Shown here piece by piece: positions 62,836 through 64,000 of a DNA stretch of 64,000 bases. Location of the stretch: positions 1,357,169-1,421,168 of the forward strand of contig NZ_BMLX01000001.1 of the NCBI RefSeq assembly GCF_014645535.1, given 5' to 3'. Source of the stretch: Silvimonas iriomotensis (GTDB lineage Bacteria > Pseudomonadota > Gammaproteobacteria > Burkholderiales > Chitinibacteraceae). The position numbers and the translations under genes were made by a program. Numbering within the stretch: the stretch's first letter is position 1; each line of letters opens with the position of its first letter. The notes beneath the pieces are model-generated. The model was not told the DNA's origin and searched no databases. It saw only the letters and a program-made list of their open reading frames with translations.

Positions 62836-62869
62836 GCGTGATGCATCACGCGTTGCGCAGCGCAACGCG
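62836..62869. promoter_or_regulatory. Two adjacent palindromes upstream of copC
   Basis: GCGTGATGCATCACGC (62836-62851) is a perfect 16-base palindrome. It is followed at once by a ten-base dyad (62849-62869; GCGTTGCGC / GCGCAACGC). They lie 25 to 58 bases before the copC ATG. They may be an operator for a copper-responsive regulator, or a transcript hairpin. Confidence 0.5.
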
Positions 62870-62893
62870 CTCACCCCTTTGCAGGAAACCATC

Positions 62894-63253
62894 ATGAAAT
62901 CCATTCGCGCCACCCTGGCCCTTGCTGCGGCCACCTTGATGCTGGCCGCTGGCCTGGCCCAGGCTCACGCTCACCCGCACGAACAAAACCCGGCGCCAGA
63001 TAGCACCGTCAGCGCGCCGCAGGAAGTGCGCATCGCGTATACCGAGGCGCTGGAGGCGTCGCTGTCCAGCATCAAAGTGAGCGATAGCTCGGGCAAGACG
63101 CTGGCGGATAAATCGGTGATCGACGCGCAGGACCACAAGGTGCTGCATCTGCCGCTGCCGCAACTGGCAGCAGGTCAGTACACGGTGCAGTGGGTGGCCG
63201 TGGCCGAAGATGGTCACCGCACCACAGGCAAATACAGCTTTACCGTCAAATAA
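62894..63253 (+). CDS. copC: Periplasmic copper-binding protein CopC
   Basis: The 119-residue exported protein has a signal peptide MKSIRATLALAAATLMLAAG cut after AQA. The mature chain starts HAHPHEQNPAPDSTV; the N-terminal His, an Asp, and a His near the C-terminus (AEDGHRTTGKYSF) form the Cu(II) site of CopC proteins. It lacks the methionine-rich Cu(I) loop, so it is the Cu(II)-only type. AGGAAACC precedes the ATG. copD follows 4 bases later. Confidence 0.93.
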   Translation: MKSIRATLALAAATLMLAAGLAQAHAHPHEQNPAPDSTVSAPQEVRIAYTEALEASLSSIKVSDSSGKTLADKSVIDAQDHKVLHLPLPQLAAGQYTVQWVAVAEDGHRTTGKYSFTVK

Positions 63254-63257
63254 AGTG

Positions 63258-64000
63258 ATGAACATGGAATGGGCCGGCCCTGGCCCGTTTGCGCTGGCGG
63301 CGGCGCTTGATGCGCTGACCGCCTTGCTGATAGGCCAGTGGCTGCTGGATCGCGGCCGGCTGGGTTGGCGTCTGGCGGCCCTGGCCGGTTTGCTGTTTTT
63401 GCTGCTGCTGCCCGTGAATGGCGCCGGCATGGCAGGGATCGAGATCACCGCAGTCATACCCGCCCTGCCCGCCATTTTAAGTACGCACTTCGGGTTTACC
63501 TGGCTGGCTGGCATCGTGGTGATGGCGTGCCTGATCAGCGTGGCGCTGCGCCAGCAGCCTGATGCACGGCTAAGCGGCATGGCGTTGCTGGCCCTGGCCT
63601 ATCTGCGCGCCTGTACCGGGCATGTGGCTGATGCCGGCATGCTGAGCCTGGCAGCGCTGGTGCACACCTTGCACCTGCTGGCGGCAGGCGCCTGGGCGGG
63701 CAGCGTACTGGTCTTTGTGGCGCGTTACGGCTTTGGCCAGCGCACGTTTGATGCCCATGCGGCCCGGCGTTTGTCACAAATCGCGGCGTGGGCCTTGCTG
63801 TTGATTGCGCTTAGCGGCGCGGCCAATGTCTGGCGCATGCTGAACATGGCCGGCCCGATGGTGAGCGGGTTCTGGCAGCAACCCTGGGGCCTGATACTGA
63901 AGGTGAAATTGCTGTTTGTCGGCATTGCGGTGTTTCTGGGCGCAAGCAACCGCTGGAGTGTGCTGCCCGCGCTGGATTTGCAGCAAAGCGGTGCCCGGCA
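63258..64000 (+). CDS. copD: Copper resistance membrane protein CopD, partial (right edge)
   Basis: The open frame begins at the ATG at 63258 (GTG three bases earlier is also possible) and runs off the end; 247 codons are visible. It has many membrane helices (about eight in this part), with HTLHLLAAGAWAGSVLVF carrying the conserved His pair of the CopD core and LSQIAAWALLLIALSGAANVW after it. CopD works with CopC in copper uptake into the cytoplasm. Confidence 0.9.
   Translation, partial: MNMEWAGPGPFALAAALDALTALLIGQWLLDRGRLGWRLAALAGLLFLLLLPVNGAGMAGIEITAVIPALPAILSTHFGFTWLAGIVVMACLISVALRQQPDARLSGMALLALAYLRACTGHVADAGMLSLAALVHTLHLLAAGAWAGSVLVFVARYGFGQRTFDAHAARRLSQIAAWALLLIALSGAANVWRMLNMAGPMVSGFWQQPWGLILKVKLLFVGIAVFLGASNRWSVLPALDLQQSGAR

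Overview
This is a GC-rich chromosomal window of roughly 60% GC from a Gram-negative bacterium. Gene content and order point to a betaproteobacterium, most likely in the Neisseriales (Chromobacteriaceae/Chitinibacteraceae side). The markers are sdhCDAB next to a GntR regulator and mdh, the rib cluster nrdR-ribD-ribE-ribBX-ribH-nusB-thiL-pgpA, and the block rpoE-rseA-rseB-rseC-degQ-grx-lepA-lepB-DUF4845-rnc-era-recO-pdxJ. A fused GlcNAc/glucose-type PTS permease (IICBA) would suit a chitin- or amino-sugar-using lifestyle. The genus-level placement is inference. I see no rRNA, tRNA, CRISPR array, prophage or insertion sequence.

Layout: 1-3000 holds TCA-cycle genes (sdhA end, sdhD, sdhC, a GntR/UTRA regulator with a perfect palindromic operator candidate, mdh). 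3200-8070 holds the PTS permease, then dapA-bamC. 8090-14140 is the riboflavin/NusB/ThiL/PgpA operon, read leftwards. 14260-16420 is glyA followed by an 800-base non-coding repeat island (hexamer array, long hairpin, 72-base tandem repeats with palindromic cores). 16420-18860 is a purine-salvage operon (NCS2 permease, apt, hpt). 19080-21580 holds a GDT1-family Mn/Ca transporter with a possible yybP-ykoY-like leader, a low-molecular-weight phosphotyrosine phosphatase and a DMT exporter. 21660-27540 is a complete branched-chain amino acid ABC system (livFGMHK) with an Lrp-type regulator upstream. 27740-32030 has a second DMT exporter next to a LysR regulator, an unrecognised membrane-anchored protein, and an aminotransferase divergent from a MarR regulator with twin operators between them.

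32050-38800 is mixed housekeeping: AlkA-like glycosylase, pmbA, darP, a HAD phosphatase, mog, an esterase, a large protein with a PilZ-like segment and a SpoIIAA-like protein. 38900-50300 is the large leftward pdxJ-to-rpoE block of translation, secretion, RNA processing and envelope stress genes. 50680-54020 carries nadB, a YSC84-family secreted protein and a divergent TIM-like enzyme. 54080-58430 is an RND efflux pump with its adaptor. 59000-61780 is a quorum-sensing locus: luxI, an RsaM/DUF4902-like gene, and a divergent luxR, with a lux-box-like palindrome in front of luxI. The window ends in a copper-handling cluster (DUF2946, copC, start of copD).

Most interesting points: (1) the compact luxI/rsaM-like/luxR locus with a visible candidate lux box; (2) two (beta/alpha)8-barrel enzymes, PdxJ and a TIM-like protein, whose catalytic glutamate is read as glutamine; (3) a RibBA protein whose second domain has lost the GTP cyclohydrolase zinc cysteines; (4) several perfect palindromes that look like operators for the neighbouring GntR, MarR and copper genes; (5) the repeat island behind glyA.
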